Translations under genes and position numbers: made by a program
Shown here: positions 27,889-37,161 of the stretch, in pieces
Layout: each line of letters opens with the position of its first letter
Position numbering within the stretch: the first letter of the stretch is position 1
Notes under the pieces: model-generated
The model's database searches: none
The model's input: only the letters and a program-made list of their open reading frames with translations
What the model was told of the DNA's origin: nothing
NCBI GenBank assembly: GCA_963707555.1
Contig: CAVPQM010000010.1
Location: 62,001 to 126,000 of the forward strand
From: JAFAFN01 sp963707555
Lineage (GTDB): Bacteria > Actinomycetota > Acidimicrobiia > Acidimicrobiales > Microtrichaceae
Length of the DNA stretch: 64,000 nucleotides
Reading direction: 5' to 3'

Positions 27889-29016
27889 TCAGCTCTTGAT
27901 CTGGTCGATCTGGGCGATGGCCTTCTCGGCCAGCTCGGTCGGCAGCGCGGTGTAGCCGGTACCGGAGGCCTCCTGCTGGCCGGTGGTCAGGAGGTAGCGG
28001 AGGTAGGCCGACAGCGTCTCGGCCTTGGCGGCGTCGGTCTGCTCGGCGACCACGAGGATCCACGTCGGGGCCGTGATCGGGTAGGCACCCTCACCCGGCG
28101 AGTTCAGCGGGTTGTAGGTCAGGTCGTCCGCGATCTCGGCGCCCTCGAGCGCCGCCTGCACGGCGGCGACCGACGGAGCGATGAACTCGCCGTCGGCGTT
28201 GGCGACGTTCGCGATGCTCAGGCCTGCCTTGCCGGCGTCCGCCAGGTCGACGTAGCCGATGGCGCCGTCGGTCTGGTTGATGACCTCGGCCACGCCGGAG
28301 TTCTTCTCGGCACCCTGGGTCGACGCCGGCCAGTTGACCTCGTCGCCGCTGTCGAGCGTCCACACGTCGGGCGCGGCGGCCACCAGGAACTTCGTGAAGT
28401 TGTTGGTGGTGCCGGAGCCGTCCGAGCGGTGCACGACCGTGATCGGCGTCGAGGGCAGGTCGGCATCGGGGTTGTCGGCGGCGATCTTCTCGTCGTCCCA
28501 GGTCGTGATCTCTGCCTGGAAGATGCCGGCGATCACATCGGGGGTGAGGTTGAGCTCGTCGACACCCTCGAGGTGGTACGACACGGTGATCGGCGCGGCG
28601 ACGGTCGGGAAGAACAGCAGCGTGCCACCGAAGTCCTCGCCGTCCTTGGGCAGCGAGTCGGAGCCGGCGAAGTCGACGGTGCCCGCCGCGAGCTGGGAGC
28701 GCCCATCGGAGGAGCCGCTCTTCGCGTAGGTCACCCGCTCGGCGCCGGCGATGCCGTTGAAGTCGGCGTTGACGGCCTGGTAGTAGGCGTCGGGGAAGCT
28801 CGCCCCGCCCCCGGCGATCGACGCGGTGAGGGCTGCGATGTCGTCGTCCGAGGGGGCCCCGTCCGCCGCGGTCTCGGCGGGCGAGCTGCCCTCATCGGTG
28901 TTCTCATCGGCGGCGTCGTCGGAGCCGCAGGCGGCGGCGAACAGGGCCACCACTGCGAGCAACGCGACGAGCCAGGTGAGCCGGCCTCCGCGGGTCGAGC
29001 GGTCAGAGCGTGTCAT
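27889..29016 (-). CDS. pstS: phosphate-binding lipoprotein PstS
   Basis: The extracytoplasmic receptor of the Pst system, 375 aa. A signal peptide with lipobox (VVALFAAACGSDD) is followed by an acidic linker. The phosphate-binding loops are GGGASFPDAYYQAV, SGSSDGRSQLAAGTVDFAGSD and HRSDGSGTTNNFTKFL. AAGGAG lies ten bases before the ATG. It is the first gene of the pst operon and is preceded by a PHO-box-like repeat about 100 bp upstream. Clean frame. Confidence 0.95.
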   Translation of the reverse strand: MTRSDRSTRGGRLTWLVALLAVVALFAAACGSDDAADENTDEGSSPAETAADGAPSDDDIAALTASIAGGGASFPDAYYQAVNADFNGIAGAERVTYAKSGSSDGRSQLAAGTVDFAGSDSLPKDGEDFGGTLLFFPTVAAPITVSYHLEGVDELNLTPDVIAGIFQAEITTWDDEKIAADNPDADLPSTPITVVHRSDGSGTTNNFTKFLVAAAPDVWTLDSGDEVNWPASTQGAEKNSGVAEVINQTDGAIGYVDLADAGKAGLSIANVANADGEFIAPSVAAVQAALEGAEIADDLTYNPLNSPGEGAYPITAPTWILVVAEQTDAAKAETLSAYLRYLLTTGQQEASGTGYTALPTELAEKAIAQIDQIKS

Positions 29017-29117
29017 GCGGGATTGTCTCCTTCATGGAGGGGGGTGGGTCGCGATGGCCTCCCTGGCCACCGACGCCCGCAGCGTAGGAATCGTCCATGG
29101 ACACCCTCGGTGCTCCG

Positions 29118-29135
29118 GGTGAACACGAGGTGAAC
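29118..29135 (-). promoter_or_regulatory. PHO box upstream of pstS
   Basis: On the pstS strand two GTTCACC heptamers lie exactly 11 bases apart (GTTCACCTCGTGTTCACC). This is the direct-repeat form known for phosphate-responsive PhoP/RegX3 sites in other actinobacteria. A weaker pair with the same 11-base spacing lies at 29212-29229. The likely binder is the nearby response regulator. Confidence 0.75.
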
Positions 29136-29199
29136 CCCGACTGAAGATTCACCTCGCGGTCGCCTGGCCGATGCTCCATGGGCCCGGCCGGGGCGGTGT

Positions 29200-29634
29200 T
29201 CACGTCCGGGAGGTGACGAACGAGTGAACGACGTCACCGTCGCTCGGCATCGTGGCGAGCTCGGCCACCCGGTCGAGCGGCACCCACTGCAGCTCGTCCA
29301 CCTCGTCGTCGGGCTCGAACCCGCGGTCCTCCTCGACGACCATCGCCCACCACCGCACGGTCTTGTGCTCGCCGCGGGGGGTCTCGTACTCGACGGAGAT
29401 CAGCTCGTCGCCGAGGCGGCACTCGAGCCCGGTCTCCTCGAGCACCTCACGCAGGGCGGTGTCCTCGTCGGACTCCCCCTTGTGCGCCTTCCCCTTGGGC
29501 AGGCTCCAGTCGTCGTAGCGAGGTCGGTGCACCAGCGCGACCTCGACGTGCCCGTCGTCGGCACGGCGCCACACCAGTCCCCCGGCCGCACGGACCTCTC
29601 GTCGAGCCGGGTCGGTCGGCGCCTGATCGGTCAT
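29200..29634 (-). CDS. Nudix hydrolase (MutT-like)
   Basis: A 144-aa pyrophosphohydrolase of nucleoside-diphosphate-linked compounds. The Nudix box is complete (GKAHKGESDEDTALREVLEE followed by TGL), with Gly, both Glu pairs and Arg in place. The surrounding YDDWSLPKGK and WWAMVVEED match MutT/Ap4A-type enzymes. The ATG at 29634 overlaps the ppk TGA as ATGA, a pairing of ppk and mutT seen in many actinobacteria. The substrate could be 8-oxo-dGTP, diadenosine polyphosphates or other nucleotides. Clean frame. Confidence 0.93.
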   Translation of the reverse strand: MTDQAPTDPARREVRAAGGLVWRRADDGHVEVALVHRPRYDDWSLPKGKAHKGESDEDTALREVLEETGLECRLGDELISVEYETPRGEHKTVRWWAMVVEEDRGFEPDDEVDELQWVPLDRVAELATMPSDGDVVHSFVTSRT

Positions 29635-31704
29635 CGCAGGTCGACCGTGGCCCGCTCCAGGGCGTGCCGCTGCAGCTCGAGGTGGGTCTCGACGGTGTTG
29701 TGCCGCTCCACCTTGCGCCAGGCGTCGTCCTCGAGGCGCCAGGCGAGCGTGTCGTCGGCCAGGTCGACCGCCAGCATCTCGTCCACTCGAGCTCGCAGCT
29801 CGGGCGAGTCGATCGGCACCATCGCCTCGACGCGGCGGTCGAGGTTGCGGGGCATGAGATCGGCGGAGCCGATGAAGTGGACGGGCCGCCCCGGCCCTTG
29901 GCCGTTCGCGAACCGGTAGACCCGTGAGTGCTCGAGGTAGCGCCCGACGACGCTGCGGACCCGGATGTTCTCGGACAGCCCGGGCACCCCGGCCCGCAGG
30001 CAGCAGATGCCGCGCACGATCAGGTCGATCTCGACGCCGGCCGCGGATGCCGCGTAGAGCTCGTCGATCAGACCGGCGTCGACGAGGCTGTTCATCTTCA
30101 TGATGATCCGCCCCGACGCCGGCGCGTAGCGGCATTCGTTGCGGATCAGCTCGGCGAGTCCGGGGCGCAGCGAGTGCGGCGCGACGAGCAGCTTCTGGTA
30201 GTCGACGTCACGGGCGTAGCCGGTCAGGTAGTTGAACAGCTGGCTGAGGTCGCTGCCGATCGCCGGGTCGGCGGTGAGCAGCCCCAGGTCCTCGTAGAGC
30301 CGAGCGGTCTTCGAGTTGTAGTTGCCGGTGCCGATGTGGCAGTAGCGGCGCACGCCGTCGCCCTCCTCGCGCACGACCAGAGCAGGTCTTGGTGTGGGTC
30401 TTGAGGCCGACGAGCCCGTAGACGACGTGCACGCCGGCCTGCTCCAGGCGGCGGGCCCACTCGATGTTGCGCTCCTCGTCGAAGCGCGCCTTGAGCTCGA
30501 CGAGGGCCGCGACCTGCTTGCCCTGCTCGGCGGCCCGGATGAGCGACTCGACGATCGGGCTGTCGCCCGAGGTCCGGTACAGCGTCAGCTTGATCGTCAG
30601 GACCTTCGGGTCGTTCGCCGCCTGCCGGATGAACTCCTCGACCGACGTCACGAAGCTGTCGTAGGGGTGATGGACCAGGATGTCGCCCTGGGCGATCGCC
30701 GCGAAGATGTCGCCGGTACTCGTCCTCCTCGTCACGGGCGAGCCGCCGCTGGGTCACGGGCACGAAGTCCGGATACTTGAGCTCCGGTCGGTCCACGTCG
30801 TAGACGGCGAACAGGCCGCCCAGATCGACGGGCGCGGCGTGCGGGAAGACGTCGTCGTCGGTCGAGTTCGAGCTCGTCGCGGATGCAGCTCGAGGGTGTC
30901 GGCGGAGATGTCGTCCTCGACCTCGAGGCGGACCGCCTTGCCGAAGCGGCGACGGCGCAGCTCCATCTCGATCGCCGCGAGCAGGTCGTCGGCCTCTTCG
31001 TCCTCGACGGTCAGATCGGCGTTGCGCGTGACGCGGAACGCCACGCTGTCGACGGTGTCCATGCCGGGGAACAGCTCGTCGAGGTGCGCTGCGATGACCT
31101 GCTCCAGCGGGCACGAAGCGTTCCCGGTCGGGCATGACCACGAACCGCGGCAGCAGCGGCGGGCACCTTCACCCGGGCGAAGCGCTGCTCGCCCGTGGTC
31201 GGGTCGACGACGACGACACGCCAGGTTCAGCGACAGCGTCGAGATGTACGGGAACGGGTGCCCGGGGTCGACGGCCAGCGGCGTGAGCACCGGGAAGATG
31301 CGGCGCCGGAACTCGTCGCGCAGCCACTCCCGGTCGTCCTCGTCGAGCTGGGACCAGCTCGAGAATCGGATGCCGACCGCCGCGAGCTCACCGCAGACCG
31401 GGCCGAGGAAGATCTCGTCCGCCCTCGAGGTGAGGGTGCGGACCTTGCCCCGGATCGCCTCGAGCTGCTCCGAGGCCGACAGACCGTCGACGCTGCGACG
31501 ACGCACTCCGGCGGCGACGCGCTCCTTGAGACCGGCGACGCGCACCTGGAAGAACTCGTCCAGGTTCTGGCTGAAGATGGCCAGGAACTTCACGCGCTCG
31601 AGCAGCGGCGTGTTCGGATCCTCGGCCAACGCCAGGACACGGGCGTTGAAGTCGAGCCACGACAACTCGCGGTTCAGATACCTGCGGTCGTCCTCGTCAC
31701 CCAT
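29631..31704 (-). CDS. ppk: polyphosphate kinase 1, multiple frameshifts
   Basis: Reversible synthesis of polyphosphate from ATP. The N-terminal domain is visible (RYLNRELSWLDFNARVLALA, FLAIFSQNLDEFFQVRVAGL), then the head domain (PLAVDPGHPFPYISTLSLNLA). The catalytic domains follow (HHPYDSFVTSVEEFIRQAA, LTLYRTSGDSPIVESLIRAA, GTGNYNSKTARLYEDLGLLT) with the autophosphorylated-His region near KTHTK and HIGTGNYN. It ends at 29631, overlapping the Nudix start. Frame changes fall near 31215, 31135, 30880, 30845, 30725 and 30385. All motifs survive in order and at normal spacing (about 690 codons), which favours sequence error over loss of function. Confidence 0.92.
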
Positions 31705-31750
31705 GGGCCGACCTTACCCAGCGTTCGGCACGCCGGATCACGCGCCGGGT

Positions 31751-32038
31751 TCAGCGGTTGGCGTAGTCGTCGTCGCCCAGGTCCCAGTCGAGCAGGATCA
31801 GCTCGCGCTCGGCGTCGCGGTTGACGCGCTCCTTGTTGCGCCGGAACTGCGGGTCGTGCGGCGGCAGCAGCATGAGACGGGCGTTGACGCGGGACCGGAA
31901 GTCGTCGACGACCTTCTGGTCGCCGAAGTCGGCACGGATCTCCCAGTGCGGCGCGACCGGGCCCAGGTACACGATCGTCGCGTGCGCCTTCGGCGGCTCG
32001 GCGGGTGCATCGGGATCGATCGTCGACTGGTCAGACAT
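31751..32038 (-). CDS. small conserved-type hypothetical protein
   Basis: A 95-aa soluble, charged protein starting MSDQSTIDPDAPAEPP. The middle segment HATIVYLGPVAPHWEIRADFG looks like a beta-hairpin domain. VNARLMLLPPHDPQFRRNKERV and an acidic end follow. Its ATG at 32038 overlaps the stop of the upstream acetyltransferase by eight bases, so the two are translationally coupled. It lies 47 bp before ppk and may share its transcript. I do not recognise a family. Confidence 0.75.
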   Translation of the reverse strand: MSDQSTIDPDAPAEPPKAHATIVYLGPVAPHWEIRADFGDQKVVDDFRSRVNARLMLLPPHDPQFRRNKERVNRDAERELILLDWDLGDDDYANR

Positions 32039-33941
32039 GGCGGTCCAGCATACCCGTGGTGGGTGCGAGTCGCTTTTCGAGCACCACGAAGCGGAGGTCG
32101 TCGACCTGCGGCACACCGAAGCGCTCGTCGCCGTAGGGGAAGGGCCGCCGCTCGCCGGTGCGCTCGAACCCTCGGCGTTCGTACCATTCGATCAGCGACC
32201 GCCGAACGTCGATGACGGTGAGCTCGAGCCGACCGACGCTCCAGCGCTGCGCGACGAGGCCTTCGGCGTGCTCCAGCACGGAGCGACCCAGGCCGCCTGC
32301 CTGCCGGCCGGGATCGACGGCGAACATGCCCAGCGACGCCCGGTCGTCGTCGAGGCGACGCAGCTCGCAGCACGCGACGGCCCCGTCGTCGTCGGAGAGC
32401 ACCAACACCACGACGTCGTCGTCGCCGAGCGCGGCGCGCATCATGTCGTGATCGACCCGCTGGCCAGCGAGGAGGTCGGCCTCGGTGCACCAGCCCGCTC
32501 GTGACGACTCGCCGCGGTAGGCGCGCTCCACCAGCTCGACGAGCTCGTCGACATCCCGTTCGTCGGCGATGCGGAACTGCGGCGCTGCCATGGCCCGGAC
32601 GGTACCCACCCCGCGACCCGGACCGCCACGCTCGGGGCAGGGTCCGGCGCGTTGGTGGTGGTGGCGTTGGCCCCAGAACCGGTAGCCCAACGGGGTGGTC
32701 CAGATGGTCCAGCCGTCGTCGGTGAGCTCGAGGGTCCAGCCCTTGCGGTGAGCCACTCGGTGATGCCGTCGGCACAGCGTTGCGAAGTTGACCAGGTCGG
32801 ACGGTCCGTCGTGCTCGTCCCAGTGTTCGATGTGGTGTGCGTCGAGCCATTCGTCGTGGGCATCGCAGCCCGCGAAGTCGCAGTTGCCGTCGCGTGCGTC
32901 GAGTGCGATGCGTTGCTCGTCGGTCGCGAAGCGCTGCTCCCTGCCTTGGTCGAGCGGCACGCCCATCTCGTCGAGCACGGTGGCGATCCACGTGGCGTCG
33001 CAGAGCAGGTGCTCGACGGTGCTCGAGGGCAGCGGTCCGAGCAGGCGGTGGCGGATGCCCCACAGCTCGAGATGCTCCGGCAACACCGGCCCAGCACCGG
33101 CGCTGGCGTCGGCGTTGTCGCGGTGGTCGCCGAACGCGGGCGCGGCAAGGAGGCTGAGCCGGGCTTCGACCTTCGGTCCGGTCGAGGCTGCGGGGTCGAC
33201 GCCGAGGGATCGTCGGGCCATCTCCTCGAGCGCCAGTGCGAGCAGCGTCGACCTCGGCGGGACGGGCAGCTCGCCGGTGGAGGCGTTGTGGTCGCGGGTG
33301 TACTGCTCGAAGAGTTCGTCCGCGATCGACTGGAGGGTGTCGTGGATCGTGATGAAGCGGTCCGCGGTGAACTCGCCACGGATCAATCCGAAGTGGTCGG
33401 ACTCCGAGAGGGTGAGCCGGTTCTTGAGCAGGTCGGCGTCGGGGTCGTGCGGGCCGTCCATGTCGGCCATCTCACCCAACACGCGGACGTGGTCCTTCCA
33501 CCGGTCGAACTCCATCGCCGAGGCCGCGTCGACCAGATCAGGGATGAGCTCGGCCATCGCGTCGAGGTTGCGTTCGTTCACCGCCCCGGCGAACACGCGG
33601 GCGTGATCGACACCGATGCGACCGTCGACCAGCGCCTCGTCGACCACGGCGAGATCAGTGGCGAGACGGTTCGCGAGCGACAACCGTGCACGTGCGACAC
33701 CCGCCGGCAGGTTCGCATGCTGAGCGAGCCACTTCGACGTCGTCGCACGCAGGCGGATGTCGGTGTGACGACGACGATCCAACTCGGCCACGGCGTGTGC
33801 TTCGGCCGCGTCGACCGCGGACCGGACACGTTCGAGCTGCAACGTCAGACCACGAAGCGCCGGGCCGTCCAAGGAGCCGACCGGCACCGCGGATGCGACC
33901 TCGAGCACGTGCACGGCCGCGTCGGCACACGCCCCCAGCAA
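32031..33941 (-). CDS. DUF222/HNH protein fused in frame to a GNAT acetyltransferase
   Basis: One open frame of 636 codons. Residues 1-440 are a 13E12-type DUF222 domain (LERVRSAVDAAEAHAVAELDR, TSKWLAQHANLPAGVARARL) plus an HNH nuclease with CDFAGC, DAHHIEHWDEHDG and TLCRRHHRVAHRKGW. After FWGQRHHHQRAGPCPERGG a 20-residue linker leads to a GNAT fold from MAAPQFRIADERDVDELVEL (about residue 450). That part includes the acetyl-CoA loop VDPGRQAGGLGRSVLEHAE and IEWYERRGFERTGERRPFPY. DUF222 proteins normally stop soon after the HNH. No clear ribosome binding site precedes the internal ATG. This is either a genuine fusion or two genes joined by an indel or lost stop. Confidence 0.75.
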   Translation of the reverse strand: MLGACADAAVHVLEVASAVPVGSLDGPALRGLTLQLERVRSAVDAAEAHAVAELDRRRHTDIRLRATTSKWLAQHANLPAGVARARLSLANRLATDLAVVDEALVDGRIGVDHARVFAGAVNERNLDAMAELIPDLVDAASAMEFDRWKDHVRVLGEMADMDGPHDPDADLLKNRLTLSESDHFGLIRGEFTADRFITIHDTLQSIADELFEQYTRDHNASTGELPVPPRSTLLALALEEMARRSLGVDPAASTGPKVEARLSLLAAPAFGDHRDNADASAGAGPVLPEHLELWGIRHRLLGPLPSSTVEHLLCDATWIATVLDEMGVPLDQGREQRFATDEQRIALDARDGNCDFAGCDAHDEWLDAHHIEHWDEHDGPSDLVNFATLCRRHHRVAHRKGWTLELTDDGWTIWTTPLGYRFWGQRHHHQRAGPCPERGGPGRGVGTVRAMAAPQFRIADERDVDELVELVERAYRGESSRAGWCTEADLLAGQRVDHDMMRAALGDDDVVVLVLSDDDGAVACCELRRLDDDRASLGMFAVDPGRQAGGLGRSVLEHAEGLVAQRWSVGRLELTVIDVRRSLIEWYERRGFERTGERRPFPYGDERFGVPQVDDLRFVVLEKRLAPTTGMLDRHV

Positions 33942-34061
33942 CGGAGCAGGACAGCGGACCTGGCGCTGACGCGACCCGACCCCGGCCAGAGGGAGCGAGG
34001 GAGGGAGAGTGGCCGGAGTCGGATCGATCTGTCGTGACCGGTGTCGGTCAGGTGCGTGCTC

Positions 34062-34079
34062 CGGCGGCTCGCGCCGCCG
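34062..34079. terminator. htrA terminator hairpin
   Basis: CGGCGGC pairs with GCCGCCG around a 4-nt loop, five bases past the htrA stop. No T-tract is present. Confidence 0.5.
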
Positions 34080-34083
34080 AGTT

Positions 34084-35571
34084 TCAGCGGGTGCCGAGTG
34101 TGGCGGTGACGGTCATCTCCTCACCGTTGCGTTCGATCCCGATCTCGATGGTGTCACCGACCGACCCGGCCCGGACCTCCTGGCCGACATCGGCAGAGGT
34201 GCGGATGCGTCGACCGTCGACGGACACGATCACGTCACCGGCCTGGAGGCCCGCCTCGCTCGCACCGGTGTTCGGCTGCACGGTCTGCACGAATGCGCCG
34301 GCGGTCGCAGTGATGCCGAAGCGCTGGGCCACGCTCGGGTCGACACCTGCGATGTCCAGGGTCTCGACACCGAGGACCGGCCTCGAGTTCTCGACGTCGC
34401 GACCCGCCTTGAGGTCGTCGACGATGCTCGTGATGGAATCGATCGAGAGGGCGAAGCCGATGTTCTGCGCGTCGGCCAGGATCGCCGTGTTGATGCCCAC
34501 CACCTGACCCGCGACGTTGACCAGGGGTCCACCGGAGTTGCCGGGGTTGATCGCCGCGTCGGTCTGGATCAGCTCGGCCAGTGTGTCGCCCGTCGGCGAC
34601 TGGATGGAGCGGCTGAGCGCCGAGACGATGCCCGTGGTGACGCTGGGCTCGTCGCCGAGGTTGAGGGCGTTGCCGATCGCGACGACCTCGTCACCGACCT
34701 GCAGGTCTGCAGAGCTGCCGAGCTCGGCGGGGGTGACCGGCTCGGTGAGTCCCTCGGCCTTGACCAGCGCCACGTCGTTCTCGGGCACCGCACCGATCAG
34801 GCGCGCCTCTGCGGTTCGGCCGTCCGCGAAATCGATCTCGATCGTGCGTGCTCCCTCGACGACGTGGGCGTTGGTGAGGACCAACCCGTCGTCGCTGAGC
34901 ACCACGCCCGAGCCGGCGGCGTCACCGTTGCGAGTGCCGGTGTGGATCGAGACCACCGAGGGCCCGACCTTGTCGAGGAGCGACTGCACGTCCAGCGACT
35001 CGCCCGGGGTCGTGTTCGACGGGCGATTCCCCTGGGTGGCGACCTGCTGCGCTGCCGTAACGGGCGAGCGCTCGCGATCCCACAGCGCAGCACCGGTCAC
35101 ACCACCGGCGACGATCGCCCCGATGAGCCCACCGATCAGCGCGGCGCGCATGCCGCCGACGTGCTTCGGCTCCTTCGGCGACCCGGGAGCCGCGGCCGGG
35201 GTGGTCCCGCCGGGAGGCGGAGGGAACGAGTTGCCCGGTCCGTAGTGCCCACCGAGCTGCCCACCTCCGACACCTTCGAAGTCGTTCGTGGCCGTGGGCT
35301 CGGTGTAGAGCGGTGCGACCGGGGCGGCGTTGGGCGGCCCGGCCGGCGTGCCGGCGAGCGGCGGCGAGGACGGTGCCGAGCCACCGCGCCAGGGCGGCGG
35401 CGTGCCGGTCGGCAGCACGGCGGCAGACGGGGTCGGCGGCACCGCAGGGGAGGTGGTCTCCGCTGCACCCGGCGCCGACGGCGCGGGAGGCATCGGATAC
35501 GCCGAGGAGTCCGCTGCCTGGGCAGAGGGCGGCGTCCAGGGGGCGGGGTCGGAGTCGTGCTGTTCGGCCAT
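34084..35571 (-). CDS. HtrA/DegP-type membrane serine protease
   Basis: A 495-aa envelope quality-control protease. It has a long Pro/Ser/Ala-rich cytoplasmic N-terminus (1-140), one transmembrane helix (RAALIGGLIGAIVAGGVTGA) and a trypsin-like domain with a complete triad: His in VLTNAHVVEG, Asp in ENDVALVKAEG, Ser in NPGNSGGPLV. A single PDZ domain follows (GAFVQTVQPNTGASEAGLQ, DVIVSVDGRRI). The arrangement matches actinobacterial HtrA/PepD proteins. It is transcribed alone, with a hairpin after the stop. Clean frame. Confidence 0.94.
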   Translation of the reverse strand: MAEQHDSDPAPWTPPSAQAADSSAYPMPPAPSAPGAAETTSPAVPPTPSAAVLPTGTPPPWRGGSAPSSPPLAGTPAGPPNAAPVAPLYTEPTATNDFEGVGGGQLGGHYGPGNSFPPPPGGTTPAAAPGSPKEPKHVGGMRAALIGGLIGAIVAGGVTGAALWDRERSPVTAAQQVATQGNRPSNTTPGESLDVQSLLDKVGPSVVSIHTGTRNGDAAGSGVVLSDDGLVLTNAHVVEGARTIEIDFADGRTAEARLIGAVPENDVALVKAEGLTEPVTPAELGSSADLQVGDEVVAIGNALNLGDEPSVTTGIVSALSRSIQSPTGDTLAELIQTDAAINPGNSGGPLVNVAGQVVGINTAILADAQNIGFALSIDSITSIVDDLKAGRDVENSRPVLGVETLDIAGVDPSVAQRFGITATAGAFVQTVQPNTGASEAGLQAGDVIVSVDGRRIRTSADVGQEVRAGSVGDTIEIGIERNGEEMTVTATLGTR

Positions 35572-35836
35572 GGATCCGAGTATGCGGCATCACGAGCCGC
35601 TGTCGATGCCCACGACCCGCTGCGCAGAGAGGCCTCTCAGAGCGTGGTGAGCCGGGTCTCAGTTCGAGCGCCGGGGCGGGAATCGGTCAGGGGGCGTCGC
35701 GAGAAACCGTGGCCGTTACCCACCCGACGGATCGCTCAATCCTCGATCCGCGCACTTCCGGTCAGCTCTGAGCCACCTCTCAGCGCGCGGAGGAACTCGG
35801 GAACAAAGTGGGCCCTCACCACGTCAGACTCCCCAT

Positions 35837-36127
35837 ATGAAGGCACTAGCGATAGACACGAACTGGATGTCGATCGGCAACTGCGCCGACAAGCCCCCGA
35901 GCCTCTTCTTCCCCTCCGATGGCGTCGGCGTCGATGCCGCACGGCGCATCTGCGCCGACTGCCCCGTGAAGTCCGAATGTCTCGAGTACGCCCTGGCGAA
36001 CCGGATCGACCACGGCGTCTGGGGCGGCGCCTCGGAGCGTGAGCGCCGCCGCATCATCAAGGCTCGGAGCAGGGAGCGCGCCGATCGGCAGCGCTCGGAG
36101 CGCGAGTCCGTCGCCAAGGCGAGCTGA
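35837..36127 (+). CDS. WhiB family iron-sulfur transcriptional regulator
   Basis: A 96-aa regulator binding a [4Fe-4S] cluster. Four cysteines fit the WhiB pattern (C in IGNCADKPP, then ICADCPVKSEC). The family turn GVWGGASERERRRI and a basic C-terminal tail for DNA contact follow. It lacks an obvious strong ribosome binding site. The 265-bp upstream region (35572-35836) holds no gene and no clear operator. Which WhiB paralogue it corresponds to cannot be settled here. Confidence 0.93.
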   Translation: MKALAIDTNWMSIGNCADKPPSLFFPSDGVGVDAARRICADCPVKSECLEYALANRIDHGVWGGASERERRRIIKARSRERADRQRSERESVAKAS

Positions 36128-36131
36128 CCCA

Positions 36132-36160
36132 GCCAGATCTCGAAACGGCCAGATCTCGAA
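36132..36160. repeat. 13-bp direct repeat after whiB
   Basis: GCCAGATCTCGAA occurs at 36132 and again at 36148 (period 16), just past the whiB stop and before the convergent tatA stop. An imperfect GC-rich hairpin follows at about 36163-36190 and may be the shared terminator. Confidence 0.6.
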
Positions 36161-36200
36161 CCGGACCGGGTGACGTCGTCGCCCGGGTCGTTCGCGTCGG

Positions 36201-36377
36201 CTACTTCGTCGCGTCCTTCGACGACGGATCGTCGTCGTCCGACTGACCGTCGGAGATGCCCTGCTTGAACTCCTTCTGGGCCTGACCCAGGCTGCGTGCC
36301 AGCTTCGGGATCTGGGACCCGCCGAAGAGCACGACGGCGACGATCACTACGATGATCCATTCGTTGCCACTGAACAT
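36201..36377 (-). CDS. tatA: twin-arginine translocase subunit TatA
   Basis: A 58-aa pore-forming subunit of the Tat export system. It has a short N-terminal transmembrane helix (IIVVIVAVVLFGGSQIPKL), then the amphipathic helix ARSLGQAQKEFKQGISD, then an acidic tail. The Phe-Gly hinge and the length fit actinobacterial TatA/E. The ATG at 36377 gives the canonical start, and a longer frame upstream is not homologous. No tatB or tatC is nearby. Confidence 0.93.
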   Translation of the reverse strand: MFSGNEWIIVVIVAVVLFGGSQIPKLARSLGQAQKEFKQGISDGQSDDDDPSSKDATK

Positions 36378-36446
36378 GTGGACGAGCCTACAGGCCTGTT
36401 GCGCCGGCACCCTGTCGGGGCCGTGCGCCCGAGGAGTCGTCAGCCG

Positions 36447-37155
36447 ATGTCCACCCCTGCGTCTCACGACTCCTCCGGCCGCCCGGCGGACCCGGCGGCG
36501 TTCCCAGGTCGTCCCGCGGCATCAGGTCCTCCGGCGACGCCAGATCCTGCGGCGACGCGCCGCGAGATGCGTCGGCTCAGAGCGTCGCTCGGCGAGGACG
36601 CACAGGAGACTGCCGCGCTCGACGTCGCCCGCCGACTGGCAGCGCTCGAGATCCTGGCGGGCACCGGCACGCTCGGGACGTACCTGCCCACCGACGGCGA
36701 GCTCGATCCCAACCGAGCGATCGACTCGCTCGCGTGCACGCGGCTGGCGGATCGCGCTGCCCGTCATCGGTGCGGACCGCTCCATGCAGTTCGCACGGTG
36801 GGAGGCCGGCGCGACGCTCACGCCGAACCGGTTCGGCATCGCGGAGCCGACGCCGCCGCTCACCGCCGTGTCGTTCGACGAACTCGACGTCGTGCTCGTG
36901 CCGTGCGTCGCGGTCGACCTCGCCGGTCATCGCATGGGCTTCGGTGCGGGCTTCTACGACCGGTTCTTCGCGGAGCCTGCTGCCACGTCGACGCCGGACG
37001 CCCTGGTCCCGAACGCGACGACACCGCCACGACGGGCGGTGCTGGTCGGGGTGGTCCACGACGTCCAGTTGGTCGAGCGGATCGAGCCCGATCCCTGGGA
37101 CGTGCCGATGGACCTGATCGTGACCGGGTCGAGGGTGATCCGGCCCCGGCGGTGA
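36447..37155 (+). CDS. 5-formyltetrahydrofolate cyclo-ligase, one frameshift
   Basis: ATP-dependent return of 5-formyl-THF to the folate pool. The N-terminal half reads AATRREMRRLRASLGED, then GTLGTYLPTDGELD. A single extra base near 36741 breaks the frame. The C-terminal half continues ARGWRIALPVIGADRSMQF, LVPCVAVDLAGHRMGFGAGF with YDRFF, and HDVQLVERIEPDPWDVPMD, which are the family substrate and ATP-binding segments. The first 40 residues are a Pro/Ala-rich extension. It is divergent from tatA (69 bp) and convergent with the downstream whiB. Confidence 0.9.
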
Positions 37156-37161
37156 CGCGGG

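Noticed and set aside
32031..33941. DUF222/HNH protein as a mobile intron or transposon
   Set aside because: DUF222/HNH proteins are scattered in actinobacterial genomes, and no flanking repeats or intron structure are visible here.
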